DNA from: Pachypanchax playfairii
Lineage: Eukaryota > Chordata > Actinopteri > Cyprinodontiformes > Aplocheilidae
Reading direction: 5' to 3'
DNA: 64,000 nucleotides
Assembly: GCA_006937955.1 (NCBI GenBank)
Contig: SSNP01000132.1
Coordinates: 1,380,629 to 1,444,628 of the forward strand
In this document: piece after piece, positions 23,886 to 34,600 of the stretch
Layout of the letters: every line of letters starts with the position of its first letter
Position numbering within the stretch: the stretch's first letter is position 1
The notes under the pieces: generated by a model
What the model saw: only the letters and a program-made list of their open reading frames with translations
The model's database searches: none
What the model was told of the DNA's origin: nothing
Program-made: the position numbers and the translations under genes

Positions 23886-24372
23886 TGACCAATCAGATCC
23901 TCCTGCATTATGTTCAAATGCAGAAGGGTCTGACACCGGAGCCGCACCCGATCATTTCCACGTCAAATTTTTCAACGGACCAATTACATATCACCGTTGT
24001 TGTGCCCTGAAAACACGGAACTAGCGTTTTCCACCTAGAGCACACGTGTTTACTTCTGTGTTTGCACAGTGTTTGCTTGGGGCGGTCAAATACGTGAACC
24101 AAGTGTGCAATGACACCTGGTATTCACAAGTTTTTGACACAAAAGCGACAACTGTCATTAATATTCGTCTTTTCTCCTCCATTAAACATGGCTCTGTAGC
24201 TACCATTACGGCTCCGCTCACTAAACCTTTTGTTTTTTTTCCGCCTCGTGTGTATCCGCTTTAGCGTCACATATGATGCGTCACTTCCCGGTTTCTGTGA
24301 TTGGTTCTCTCTCAACTGGCTAAGCCCGCCTTCGAAATTAAGAGACAGTGGTTCAGCTCCAGGCCCTCCCTC
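23886..24372 (+). repeat. Interspersed repeat, copy 2 of a direct pair
   Basis: Second copy of 22046-22553 in the same orientation, 1.8 kb away, with the solo LTR between. It contains an extra CCTGGTATTCACAAGTTTTT segment relative to copy 1. Confidence 0.7.
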
Positions 24373-24950
24373 ATTGTCATTTCATTGACAATTCTTTCAA
24401 TGGAAACAAGGAGGAAGAGCTGGAATGTTGACACGATGGCATAGGAAGTAGGCAGTCTTGTAGGTTCTTTAGTTGTCTGAAAGACACTTTACCCTGCTAT
24501 CCTTCCTGCAACTGCATGTGGAAGTGAGGACCAACTGATGGCATTTTTTTTTGACATGGCCATATCCCCGCTGCCTAAACATCACTGGCTTATCCTCACC
24601 ATCATCATCAAAGTGGCTGTAATCAGAATTTTCCTCTATTTGGTCTTCTTGCTCCTTGTCCAAATCCCTGTCTTCATCTTGGAAGAGCAGATCCGGTACT
24701 TCTTGTACAGTATGTCGCTTTCACCATATTCATTGGAAATATCAGTGCTGTATGATCTGATTACTCAACCCATCTTTTTATATCTCTTTCTCAAATAAAT
24801 CGATACTTTCTGCAGGTACAGTTCTCACACCTGTTTTAATACACCCTCTGACCTTATATGACCTCTGTTTGTTATGTTTACTATGTATGACCACTGTTTT
24901 TAGATTCCCATAATATATTCCAATCGAGACAATACACAAAATACCACAGC
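24373..24950. other. Unassigned
   Basis: A minus-strand frame at 24469-24663 is acidic (DKEQEDQIEENSDYSHFDDD), which could be the N-terminus of some transposase, but no domain can be named. Confidence 0.3.
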
Positions 24951-25192
24951 AAAGGGTAGCAGTGTTAGGTATTAATAACAGATAATTGGAAATAATGTAA
25001 TATCGCAATTACAATGTATTAGGAGAATAAAACTCTCAAACAGACTGCGTTATATACTCGTAGAGAGGATCCACTATGACACTATAAGCAAACAGATGTG
25101 CCAGATGCAAGTGCATGAAAGTAACAGTAACGACACAGATTGAGTTACAGTTAGTAACAGAACAGAACGGTTTTCTTTTTACTATATATATG

Positions 25193-26576
25193 TTACCGTT
25201 TGGTAAAATTATTAGACAACATATTAGACAAAATTCCATTTTTATGCTGATGATACTCAGTTATATCTATCAATGAAGCCTGATGAGACCAACCAGCTGC
25301 AGAGATTACAAGCTTGTCTTAATGATGTAAAATGTTGGATGACACTTAATTTTTTGCTTTTAAATTCAGACAAGACAGAGGTTGTGACTTTTGGGCTTGA
25401 GAATCTTAGGAACAAGTTGTGTAGTCAGTCATCAACGTTGGATGGCATTAATTTGGCCTCCAACAAGAAGATAAAGAACCTGGGTGTTATCTTTGACCAG
25501 GACATGTCCTTTAGTTCTCATATAAAGCATGTTACCAGGACGGCCTACTTCCACCTGCGTAATGCTGCTAAAATTAGGAGCATTTTGAATCAAAGAGATG
25601 CAGAAACTTTAGTTCATGCATTTATTACTTCTAGACTTGATTACTGTAACTCTTTATTAACAGGGAGTTCTAATAGTACTGTTAAAGGCCTCTAGCTGAT
25701 CCAAAATACTGCTGCCAGAGTTCTGATGAGAGTTAGAAGGAGAGATCATATTTCTCCTGTTTTAGCATCACTTCATTGGCTCCCTGTAAGGTCTAGAATA
25801 AAGTTTAAGGTTTTACTTTTGACGTATAAGGCAGTTCCTAGTTCCTAGAGTTTCTAAAAGTAGAATGGGAGGAAGAGCTTTTAGTTATCAGGCTCCTCTC
25901 CTGTGGAACCAGCTTCCACTTTTTATCCGTGAGGCAGACACCTTGTGTAGTTTTAAGAATAGACTTAAAACTTTCCTTTTTACACAATCCTATAGTCAGG
26001 GTTAGCTTGGGTTCTCCTGAGCTTTCCCTTTAGTTATGCTGCTATAGGTTTAGACTGCCGGAGGACATACTGACCACATTTCTTCACTCTGCTGTCTTTC
26101 TTTCTTTCTTTACTCTGGCTGCCTCTGAGGAGGATGTATCTTACATAAACAAACAATGAAATATTCCCACTAGAGCTATCAAATTGTTATTGCTTTTGAT
26201 TGTTACTGCTGCCATTAACTGTTTCTCCGTTTATCTTTCTATAGACATGATGACTGGCCAAAATCCATCGGTGTTTGTCTGTGTCTCTTTCCTGTCACCT
26301 CAGACCCCAGTCGGCTGAGGCAGAAGGCCGCCCATCCTGAGCCGGGTTCTGCTAGAGGTTTCTTCCTGTTAAAAGGGAGTCGTTCCTTTCCACTGTCGCC
26401 AATCGTGCTTGCTCAGGATGGGGATTGTGCTGAAATAACAATTCAGCCCACATCAGATTAAATAGAAAATGTTTTATTATTAATTGGTTTGATTTTTCTG
26501 TGAAGTGCCTTGAAATGACTTTGTCATGAACTGGCGCTTTATAAATAAATAAACTTGAAATAAATAAACTTGAAAC
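25193..26576 (+). mobile_element. L2-type LINE, 5'-truncated, inserted in the Tigger-like MITE
   Basis: Begins within the RT domain and ends with a typical fish L2 3' UTR (GTTAAAAGGGAGTCGTTCCT; AAGTGCCTTGAAATGACTTT) and a duplicated AATAAATAAACTTGAAA tail. The uninterrupted MITE at 18120-18160 shows the pre-insertion site near TTTTTATATCGG; TATAT-rich sequence lies on both sides of the LINE. The insertion is therefore younger than the MITE. Confidence 0.85.
25231..25695 (+). pseudogene. L2 LINE reverse transcriptase, palm and thumb fragment
   Basis: The frame encodes the RT catalytic motif C (FYADDTQLYLS at 25240-25272), followed by WMTLNFLLLNSDKTEV and the LGVIFDQDMSF..HI block, then AFITSRLDYCNSLLTG. 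It stops at 25693, but similarity continues in frame (QNTAARVLMRVRRRDHISPVL and LASLHWLPV), so that stop is a mutation. Upstream, LPFGKIIRQHI is in another frame, so there is also a frameshift near 25230. Endonuclease and RT fingers are absent: a dead 5'-truncated copy. Confidence 0.85.
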
Positions 26577-26988
26577 TTTTCTATATCGGATAGTAAGAAT
26601 GCATGATTGGGCACTAAAAACTCAAACAAATGTTACATGTGAAACTATTTCACACTGAAGAAGTCAGTGAGTATTTTTTGGTGACCATCTGATAGCTCCA
26701 GGCAGACGCGCCGGACAGGCGTGCGTGAATGCCAGAGCAGCCCAATTCCACACACCTTACAGTGAGAGTGTGTGTGAGAACACCATAGGAGGTTTACGGT
26801 CAAGTAACTAATGAGAGATTTAGTGAGATGCATTTATTATACCTCCAAATGTTTTGTGCATATATGCATCAGAGCTGTGCATATAAGAGTATCGATACTC
26901 TATGAGACAAGAACGTGCCCAGCTGTTTTGTGCATATAAGCGTGTTGTGCATATAAGCGTGTTGTGCATATAAGCGTTGACCACTGTA

Positions 26989-27650
26989 TGTTGTAATCAG
27001 GCCAAGGATTATGGTAAGGTCACCTGCAAAAAAGTCTGTGACTAATAGTAAGCAAGTGCCACAACAACACTTCAATAAAAAAAGGACCAAGTAATCATTA
27101 AGGAATAATATGGAAATAAAAAAGAGGAAACTGATTCAGCCATATTCATAACCCAGAAAAAGGGAGAGGTTGACAACAAATCCTATAAATCCATTTGGTT
27201 TTTCAGACATGGATGGATAACAGAACTGACAATAGCTCAAGGGGGCAGTGCTCCATGGAGTGAATACCAGAGCAGAGGAGGAAAAAAAATAAGAGCATGT
27301 CACCTAGTGGGAGGGGGCACTGAGGCAGGATGTGTCAGAACTCTGTTGCTGTCTGCAGATTAGATCCAGAGCTATTTAATGAGGGAAAGGTTAGCAAACC
27401 TTGTACACCAGTCTCCATCTGATTTTACTTTATGGCAGCCATCAGCTTGTAACAAAACAAAAAACACACTATGCATAAATTACAGCTACAAAGGAGGCAT
27501 GGAAAAGGGCATTATTCTCTAACATACTCACCCCACAGTGCACGTTATCTGCATTTGCTAAGATTTATTGCAAATCCAAGGTCACACAGGAGAGAATTTG
27601 TGAAATGATGTCAGAGTTTTAGTGGCAGTCTAAGATTGGCATATAAATAA
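26989..27650. other. Unassigned
   Basis: No gene or repeat family is recognised in this stretch. Confidence 0.35.
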
Positions 27651-27658
27651 AACTTTAG

Positions 27659-28305
27659 AGGCCATTTCATACAAATTTCAGGACTTTGTGGTTATTTCTT
27701 AAGTATTACCCTGTAATATGAAACATTTTATATCTAAAAAAAGTCAGGAAACACTAATTAAAAGACCTTTCAGTCTGTCTGCATTAAAATGTGGGTGGTT
27801 CTAGCTCCTTCCATCAGGCCTCGAGCAGCAGCTCGTTCATATTCATTATTCGAATTTGCTGGACTCAGATTGGCTAACAAACTAGCCAAGGTATACTGTT
27901 TCCTGCCCTGCTGCGCATGGCAACGTCAGACATTGTGTCTTCCTGTCTGCTACGTCTTATGCTACAGCTTTTTTGTGAGCTGCATGCTAAGCGTGGTTTC
28001 AACTGTGGGAGCTGCCGAATACTAGCAAACAAAGGAGTTGTGACGAAACAGATACAGGACGTTCAGACTCGGGAGAACTCAGGTGTTATCACCACCTGCG
28101 TAGTTTGAGAGATAAAACCTGAAAAATAAGTTGTTGACCTGTTTTCACACCCACTATGAAGTTAATGTAAGTCGCTTTGGATAAAAGCGTCTGCTAAATG
28201 ACAGTAGTAGTAGTAGTAGTAGTAGTAGTAGTTAAGAACACTTGTGGAGCTAAAATATTCAACAGAAACCTCAGAAAAAAAAACATTTTTAATGGACGAG
28301 CCTCT
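27659..28305 (+). mobile_element. TTAA-type MITE (MITE-B), second complete copy
   Basis: Homologous over its whole length to 5644-6226. The right boundary is TTAA (28306-28309); the left boundary reads TTAG, a likely mutation. It contains a small nested retroposon at 28166-28229 that is absent from the first copy. Confidence 0.7.
28166..28229 (+). mobile_element. Short retroposon tail with (TAG)n, nested in MITE-B
   Basis: Consists of GTCGCTTTGGATAAAAGC, then GTCTGCTAAATGACA and a (GTA)n run. The short direct repeat AGTTAA flanks it (28160-28165 and 28230-28235), while the 6140-6160 region of MITE-B copy 1 shows the empty site. The same tail with a longer body is at 49230-49334. It is the 3' tail of a SINE/L2-type retroposon, extremely 5'-truncated. 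Confidence 0.8.
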
Positions 28306-28458
28306 TTAAAGCCTTGAGGTTTGATGTACACACTTCCTTTTAAATAATCACTTCTTCACATAAATGTCAAGGTAGTTGGGCCCTCAGTTTGATTTGGGGG
28401 TGTTCTCTAAATGTATCTCTAGCTGTTTTCTTTTTTTTTAGTGAGCAGAGAGTAAAGC

Positions 28459-29194
28459 TGTCAGGTGTCATTCTGCTGTGTGCGTGTGAGTGTTTTCACT
28501 TGTGTTTTCAGGGGTGTGGCAGCCATCATCGACAGGTGGATCCAGTTCCATCATCAGCTGCTGAGCTTAAGAGAGGAGTGGTGGCAGAGAGCAGGCGCCA
28601 GATTGTTCCACTCTGTTCGTGGACTCTCCCAGCTGGACCTTCCTCGTGCCGCGGTTTCCACACCGTGGTCCTCCCCTGCTCCAGCCTCTGTTTCAGGCAG
28701 CTCCCAGGCTGCTTTCGTCCCCATCCTGGACCTCCTCGGCGGTTCCCACACCGCCTCCGTCCAGGATCGCTCTCCACCTCCTCTGGCCTGCCTCCGCACC
28801 ATTCCTCCAGCTCCCGGGATCCACCTGTTCACCTCTGAGTCAGTCTGTCCGCCCTCTACCAGCACTCACACGCCAGCCTCAGCCGACTGGCACCTGCTTG
28901 CTCCCCGGGACTCCTGCAACCCAGCATACAGTAAGCCTCACACCTTTCAATATCACTCATCCAGGAAAAGTGACGTTACTAACCTTTCCTCTCCTCCATC
29001 TGCTCAGTATCCACCGTTGCTGCCTGCACAGCTGTGCCCGCTCCCGCTGAAGCAGACTTGTTTTATCCATCTTTTAACTGTGACTGTTGAACTGAGTGTT
29101 ATTAAAACCCCCGTTGTGAATTACATCCTGTTGTCCCCTGGTCTGGAGTCTGCAGCTTGATTCAGAGTCCTGTTCTCAGTGTAAAATCATGACA
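28459..29194 (+). repeat. 5' LTR
   Basis: 736 bp with TG..CA ends. The ATG of the gag-like frame (29189-29191) lies in the last bases of the LTR (TCATGACA), so the coding frame seems to begin within the LTR terminus. An ATTAAAA signal is present near 29101. Open frames inside the LTR (for example 28465-29160) are not genes. Confidence 0.93.
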
Positions 29195-30129
29195 GAACAA
29201 TCTGGCCAAGCTACCGACTCTGCAGCGCAGCTCCAGACCGCCCTTTCCCAGCAGGGGATTCTTCTGGGCCAGCATGACTCGGTGTTGGCCCATCAGCAGA
29301 CCACGCTGACCGAGACACTGGGCCGGCTAACCCAGCAGCTGGTGGAGCTCACCAGCCAGGTCTCTGCTCTGTCGGTTGCCCAGCCTCAGCCCCGGGCGGA
29401 GCCCCAGCCCTAGACAGAAGAACCGCCTTTCCGTGAGGTAACGTTACCCAACCCAGAAGCATACTCTGGCGACATGAGCAAGTGCAGTGACTTCCTGTTT
29501 CAATGTGGCATCCTGTGTAACCGTAATAGGCATGCTTTCAGGTCAGACGCTAGCAAGACCTCCTTCGTCATGGGCTTGCTCCACGGCAAGGCGCTCCGGT
29601 GGGCCAACGCCTTTTTTCAGCAGCCGCCCCATGGAGGTACCACCCTACGAGGAGTTCATCAAGGCACTCACTCACCTTCGCCCCCACTGATAGCAAGAGC
29701 GACGCCACAAGGAAGCTCCTCAGGCTCCGTCAGGGCCGTCAGACGGTGGTGGGATGGGAAGACACCGCGCTTCGAGGGGTGTTTCTCGAGGCGCTCTCTG
29801 AGAAGGTCCAGGACGATCTGGCGAGCCGTGACGAGCCGAAGACCCTGGAAGAGCTGATCCAGCTCGCCATCCGGCTTGACAATCGGGCCCGAAACCGCCG
29901 TAGCTCCAGAACCTCTACCTCCAGTCCTCGCTCCTCTTCCTTTCCGACCCGGAAGTCATCGCCCTCGCCGCAAGGAGATGACCCTGAGCCCATGCAGTTA
30001 GGAGGCGCTCGCCTGACCCCGGAAGAGAGACAGCGACATCTAGTGGCGGGGGTGTGCCTGTACTGTGCGTCCTCCCGTCATCTCCTGGTTGCCTGTCCTT
30101 CACGGCCAAAAGATCCTGCCCGTCAGTGA
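29189..30129 (+). pseudogene. Gag-like protein of the gypsy element, broken
   Basis: The first 75 codons (from MTEQSGQATD) form a glutamine-rich, partly helical N-terminus and end at an early stop at 29411. Capsid-like sequence follows (NPEAYSGDMSKCSDF near 29450; FVMGLLHGKALRWA near 29570) with a frame change near 29630. The third piece ends with a zinc knuckle CLYCASSRHLLVAC (C-X2-C-X4-H-X4-C, about 30055-30096), in which the usual Gly before His is replaced. At least one stop and one or two frameshifts disable it. In the family, Gag packages the element RNA into particles. Confidence 0.85.
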
Positions 30130-32946
30130 GACTGGGGGTCCTGACGGGTAGGTGTTCTAAAAGCCTCTACCTCACTGTGCCCGTTTCCCTGTCTGCTAAC
30201 AGTCACAATCCCATTCACACCTCTGCTCTCATTGACTCAGGTTCCGAGCAGAGTTTTATTCATCCTGATCTCATTCAGCAGCTTAAAATAGCCACTTTCT
30301 GTCTGAACCCTCCTGTTAGAGTTAATGCATTGGATGGAAGCACTATCACCACTATAACTCACCAGACCGAGACTGTTAATTTAGTTGTATCTGGCAATCA
30401 CCATGAGACCCTGCAATTTTTTGTTCTCCCCATGTCTGAGGTACCTGTTGTTTTGGGCTTCCCCTGGCTTGAACGGCACAATCCGCACATTAACTGGGCA
30501 CATCGCCGTTTTGACTCCTGGAGCCCGTTCTGTTTAAAGAACTGCCTCTTGTCCGCTCTGCCTCCCTCCTCCTCAGCAGAGCCGGCCGCCAGCCAGCCCG
30601 ACATCTCTAACGTGCCCGAGACCAATCATGACCGTATTTAGCAATGACAGGGCTCTGTCTCTTCCACCGCACCGTCCTTATGACTGTGTCATTGATCTCC
30701 TGCCCGAGGCTCTGCTCCCTACCGGTCGCCTCTTCAGCCTGTCCAGGACCGAGCGTGAGGCCATGGAGACCTATATAAACGACTCTCTCAAGGCAGGTAT
30801 TATCAGGCCCTCGTCTTCCCCCCTCGGTGCCAGTTTTTTCTTTGTGACTAAGAAGGATAAATCCCTCCGGCCCTGCATCGATTATTGAGGTCTTAACCAG
30901 ATAACTATTAAGAATAAATATTCTCTCCCTCTTTTGTCTTCAGCGTTTGAACTGGTTCAGAGGTCCACTATCTTCACCAAACTGGATCTGAGGAACGCCT
31001 ACCACCTGGTCCGGATCTGGGAAGGTGATGAGTGGAAGACGGCGTTTAAGAAGCACATCGGGCACTTCGAGTACCTGGTGATGCCGTTTGGCCTCACCAA
31101 CGCCCCCGCCGTCTTCCAGGCTCTCATAAACGACGTCCTCAGGGACTTCCTGAACCGGTTCGTCTTTGTCTACCTGGATGACATCCTAATCTTTTCCGCC
31201 AACCCCACCGAACACATGTGCCACGTCCGCCTGGCAATGCAGCGCCTGCTGGAGAATCGGCTGTACATCAAGGCGGAGAAGTGTGAGTTCCACGTTCCCT
31301 CCATAACCTTTCTTGGTTTCATTTTAGAGGGCGGACAGCTCAGACCGGACCCACTAAAGACTCAGGCGGTAGAAGATTGGCCCACTCCCACCTCCCGGAG
31401 ACAAGTGCAGCAGTTTTCTGGGATTCACCAACTTCTACTGCCGCTTCATTTGGGATTTCAGCTCCATCGCCACCCCGCTCACTGCACTCACCTCTGTCAA
31501 GACGGCATTCCGATGGACCCCCGAGGCGGAACGTGCCTTCAAAGAACTGCAGCAGAGGTTTGTACAAGCACCCATCCTTATTCATCCTGATCCCTCTGCT
31601 CAGTTCATCCTAGAGGTCGACGCCTCCGACGTGGGTGTGGAAGCGGTCTTGTCCCAACGCTCGGCCGAGGATCATAAGCTCCACCCGTGTGCCTTCTTCT
31701 CCAAGCGCTTTTCCTCGGCCGAGCGGAACTACAACATCGGGGACAGGGAGTTACTGGTGATCAAGCTGGCGTTGGAGGAGTGGCGTCACTGGCTGGAAGG
31801 AACTGAGCATCCAGTCGTTGTCTGGACGGACCATAAGAACCTCGCCTTCCGTTGGTCTCTGTTCCTTTTACGCTTTAACCTGTCTATTTCTTATCGTCCA
31901 GGCAGCAAGAACATCAAGCCAGACGCACTATCCCTCCTCCACCAGCCGGACCAGCCCAGTGACGTCACAGGACCCATTCTCCCGCCTTCTTGTTTGGCCA
32001 GAGCCGTCACAAGGGAGCTGGAGGCCAGGAAGCTTTAAAGGCGGAACCGGATCCAGGAGGCGGACCTTCCAACCGGCGCTACGTACCCGCCACAGTGCGA
32101 CCCCGAGTGATCCAGTGGGGTCACTCTGCCCGGTTCACCTGCCACCTGCTTCTGGTGGCCGGCCCTCAACCAGGACGTGGCGGAATACGTAGCTGCCTGT
32201 GCCACCTGCAGTCGGAGCAAGACGTCTCACCGCCCACCTGCTGGTCTCCTCAACCCTCTGTCCACACCGTCCCGACCTTGGTCACACATCGCCCTGGATT
32301 TTATTACCGGACTCCCCATCTCTAATGGCGGTCAGTTATTCTCAGCATCATCGACCGTTTTTCTAAAGCCTGCCATCTTGTCCCTCTTTCCAGCCTACTC
32401 TCCGCTACTGCCACCGCCCGGCTCCTCATCACCCACGTCTTCCGGCTCCACGGCGTCCCCAGTGACATTCTCTCCAACCGGGGCCCTCAGTTTGTGTCCC
32501 GTGTCCCGAGCCAGCACCTGGCGTGGGTGGAATACGCCCATAACGCGCACATCTCCTCTGCCACTGGACTCTCCCCTTTTGAAGCCTCCCTAGGCTATCA
32601 GCCTTCTCTGCTCCCTTCCTCCCATAGAGACCCTGTCATCCCCTCCATACAGTCTCACATCCGCTCCATAAGACGAGTCTGGGTGAACACGACAGCTGCT
32701 CTCAACCGCACCACCCGCCAGATCAAGGCAGTTGCCGACAGGCGGCGCATCCCGGCTCCTACCTACCGTGTCGGCCAGCAGGTGTGGCTTTCATCACAGG
32801 ACTTCCCCCTTAAGTCTTGCTCCCGAAAGCTCTCGCCCCGGTTCCTTGGTCCTTACAAGATCACCTCCGTCATCAGTCCCACCACTGTCCATCTCTCTCT
32901 CCCCTCCCATCTCCGTGTCCACCCTGTCTTCCACGTGTCTCCTTAA
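30130..32946 (+). pseudogene. Pol polyprotein of the gypsy element, broken
   Basis: Protease: IDSGSEQSFI near 30235, with DSG retained. RT: starts about 30690; conserved KLDLRNAYHLVRI and the catalytic FVYLDDILIFS near 31163-31196. A TGA at 30886-30888 interrupts the RT fingers, a change that fits CpG decay. A frameshift near 31415 follows the RT. RNase H: EVDASDVGVEAVLSQ near 31615 and WTDHKNLAF near 31830, after which a segment is deleted. Integrase: the zinc-binding region is only partly present; ALDFITGLPI near 32290 carries the first catalytic Asp; the central core is frameshifted and shortened; the C-terminal part (GLSPFEASLGYQPSL to HPVFHVS) ends at 32944. Non-functional. Confidence 0.88.
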
Positions 32947-33007
32947 ACCCTTGTCTTTCAGCCCTTTGTGTCCTCCACCTGACCCTCCACCTCCCGCCCG
33001 GATGATC

Positions 33008-33175
33008 GATGGGCATCCTGCGTACATGGTCCGGCGGATCGTTGATGTCCATCCTTGGGGTCGCGGACTTCAGTACCTGGTCGACTGGGAGGGTTATGGC
33101 CCCGAGAACCGGTCCTGGGTCCCTCGGTCCTTCATCTTGGACCTGGGCCTCATCCGGGACTTCAACCGCTCCGCC
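33008..33175 (+). pseudogene. Chromodomain at the integrase C-terminus
   Basis: Encodes AYMVRRIVDVHPWGRGLQYL, then VDWEGYGPENRSWVP and a SFILDLGLIRDF tail: a chromodomain with aromatic residues Y, W and W in cage-like positions. It is in a different frame from the preceding integrase piece, and a stop at 32944-32946 separates them. In chromoviruses this domain directs integration to particular chromatin (family knowledge). Confidence 0.88.
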
Positions 33176-33271
33176 GCTGCCTCCTCCTCCGTCTCCTCGT
33201 CTTCACCGTATCCTTCCACCTCTGCTTCTTCCGGCTGTCCGCCAGGGGGGCGGTCGTTGGGGGGGGGGTAC

Positions 33272-34051
33272 TGTCAGGTGTCATTCTGCTGTGTGAGTGT
33301 TTTCACCTGTGTTTTCAGGGGCGTGGCAGCCATCATCGACAGGTGGATCCAGTTCCTTCATCAGCTGCTGAGCTTAAGAGAGGAGTGGTGGCAGAGAGCA
33401 GGTGCCAGATTTTTCCACTCTGTTCGTGGACTCTCCCAGCTGGACCTTCCTTGTGCTGCGGTTTCCACACCGTGGTCCTCCCTGGGTCCAGCCTCTGTTT
33501 CTGGCAGCTCCCAGGCTGCTTTCGTCCCCATCCCGGACCTCCTCAGCGGTTCCCACACCGCCTCCGTCCAGGATTGCTCCAGAGACGGTTTCCACACCGG
33601 TCTCCACCCTGTCTTGCTCTCCACCTCCTCTGGCCTACCTCCGCACCATTCCTCCAGCTCCTGGGATCCACCTGTTCACCTCTGAGTCAGTCTGTTCGCC
33701 CTCTACCAGCACTCACATGCCAGCCTCAGCTGACTGGCACCTGCTTGCTCCCCGGGACTCCTGCAACCCAGCATACAGTAAGCCTCACACCTTTCAATAT
33801 CACTCATCCAGGAAAAGTGACATTACTAACTTCTCCTCTCCTCTATCTGCTCAGTATCCACTGTCCACACTATCCACAGCTGTGCCCGCTCCTGCTGAAC
33901 CTGCTGAAGCAGACTTGTTTTATCCATCTTTTAACTGTGACTGTTGAACTGAGTGTTATTAAAACCCCCGTTGTGAATTACATCCTGTTGTCCCCTGGTC
34001 TGGAGTCTGCAGCTTGATTCAGAGTCCTGTTCTCAGTGTAAAATCATGACA
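33272..34051 (+). repeat. 3' LTR
   Basis: 780 bp, 44 bp longer than the 5' LTR. The difference is mainly a segment around 33580-33620 (GAGACGGTTTCCACACCGG) plus smaller indels and substitutions. Since both LTRs are identical at insertion, the element is not recent. An ATTAAAA signal lies near 33957. Confidence 0.93.
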
Positions 34052-34155
34052 AAAGCCAATGATTAATGCACGTGTTTGGGTTTTTGTGGGTGTACCTGCC
34101 AATTAATATGTTTGGCATTGAGAATTTAAAGTTGTGTCCTTAAAGTATACTTTTA

Positions 34156-34600
34156 CAACCCCAATTCCAAAAAAGTTATGATGTTCCGTAAAATGTAAAC
34201 AAAAACAGAATACAATGATTTGCAAACATTAGATTTTGAAAATGAGATTTAATTTCATTTTAGCACTTCATTGAAAATATCAGCTCATTTTTAACATGAT
34301 GCAACAACATATGTTAAAAAAAAACAGGAATAAGGTTATGTTTGCCATTGTGTAGCATATTTTTTTTACATCTGGGAATTGATGAGATCAGCTGCTGAAG
34401 TTTCAGGAGAGGATTGTTGTCACATTTTCTTTTATGCAGGATTCAAGCTGGGCCTTTGTTGTTGGATTTTGTGTCATGATGGACCCATTTTTTTCTGGCA
34501 CACAGACTTCCCCTTTGAAGCCATGCTGTTGTGACAGATGTAGTATGTGGTTTAGTATTGTTTTGTAAAAATGTGCAAAGCCTTCCAAAAAATTATGTAC
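34156..34600 (-). mobile_element. DNA transposon fragment beginning CAACCCCAATTCC
   Basis: The TA at 34154-34155 is followed by CAACCCCAATTCCAAAAAAG, which I recognise as the end of a widespread fish TA-inserting element. The minus strand 34403-34588 encodes QQHGFKGEVCVPEKNGS, a diverged coding remnant. The other terminus is not identified. Confidence 0.5.

Larger units (their letters stand above)
24953..26986. mobile_element. Tigger-like MITE, copy 2, split by an L2 LINE
   Basis: 24953-25190 and 26577-26986 are the two halves of the same element as 17817-18528; shared blocks include AAAACTCTCAAACAGACTG, GGATCCACTATGACACTATA and CACACTGAAGAAGTCAGTGA. The right end CCACTG (26986) is followed by TA. 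Just inside it, a ~17-base unit GTGTTGTGCATATAAGC is repeated in tandem. The left terminus is lost. Confidence 0.75.
28459..34051 (+). mobile_element. Ty3/gypsy LTR retrotransposon (chromovirus), full length but defective
   Basis: Two LTRs (28459-29194 and 33272-34051), both beginning TGTCAGGTGTCATT and ending AAAATCATGACA, enclose gag-pol remnants in the order gag, protease, RT, RNase H, integrase, chromodomain. The element is flanked by AAAGC at 28454-28458 and 34052-34056. A polypurine tract (a run of G ending GGTA) directly precedes the 3' LTR. There is no env-like frame. All reading frames contain stops or shifts, so it cannot move on its own. A chromodomain at the integrase C-terminus places it among the chromoviruses. 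Confidence 0.95.

Noticed and set aside
28465..29160. 231-codon open frame
   Set aside because: It lies entirely inside the 5' LTR and is matched by shifted frames in the 3' LTR; proline/serine-rich translation of GC-rich LTR DNA.
32732..33685. 317-codon open frame as one protein
   Set aside because: Only 33008-33175 (chromodomain) is meaningful; the rest is out-of-frame integrase and 3' LTR sequence.
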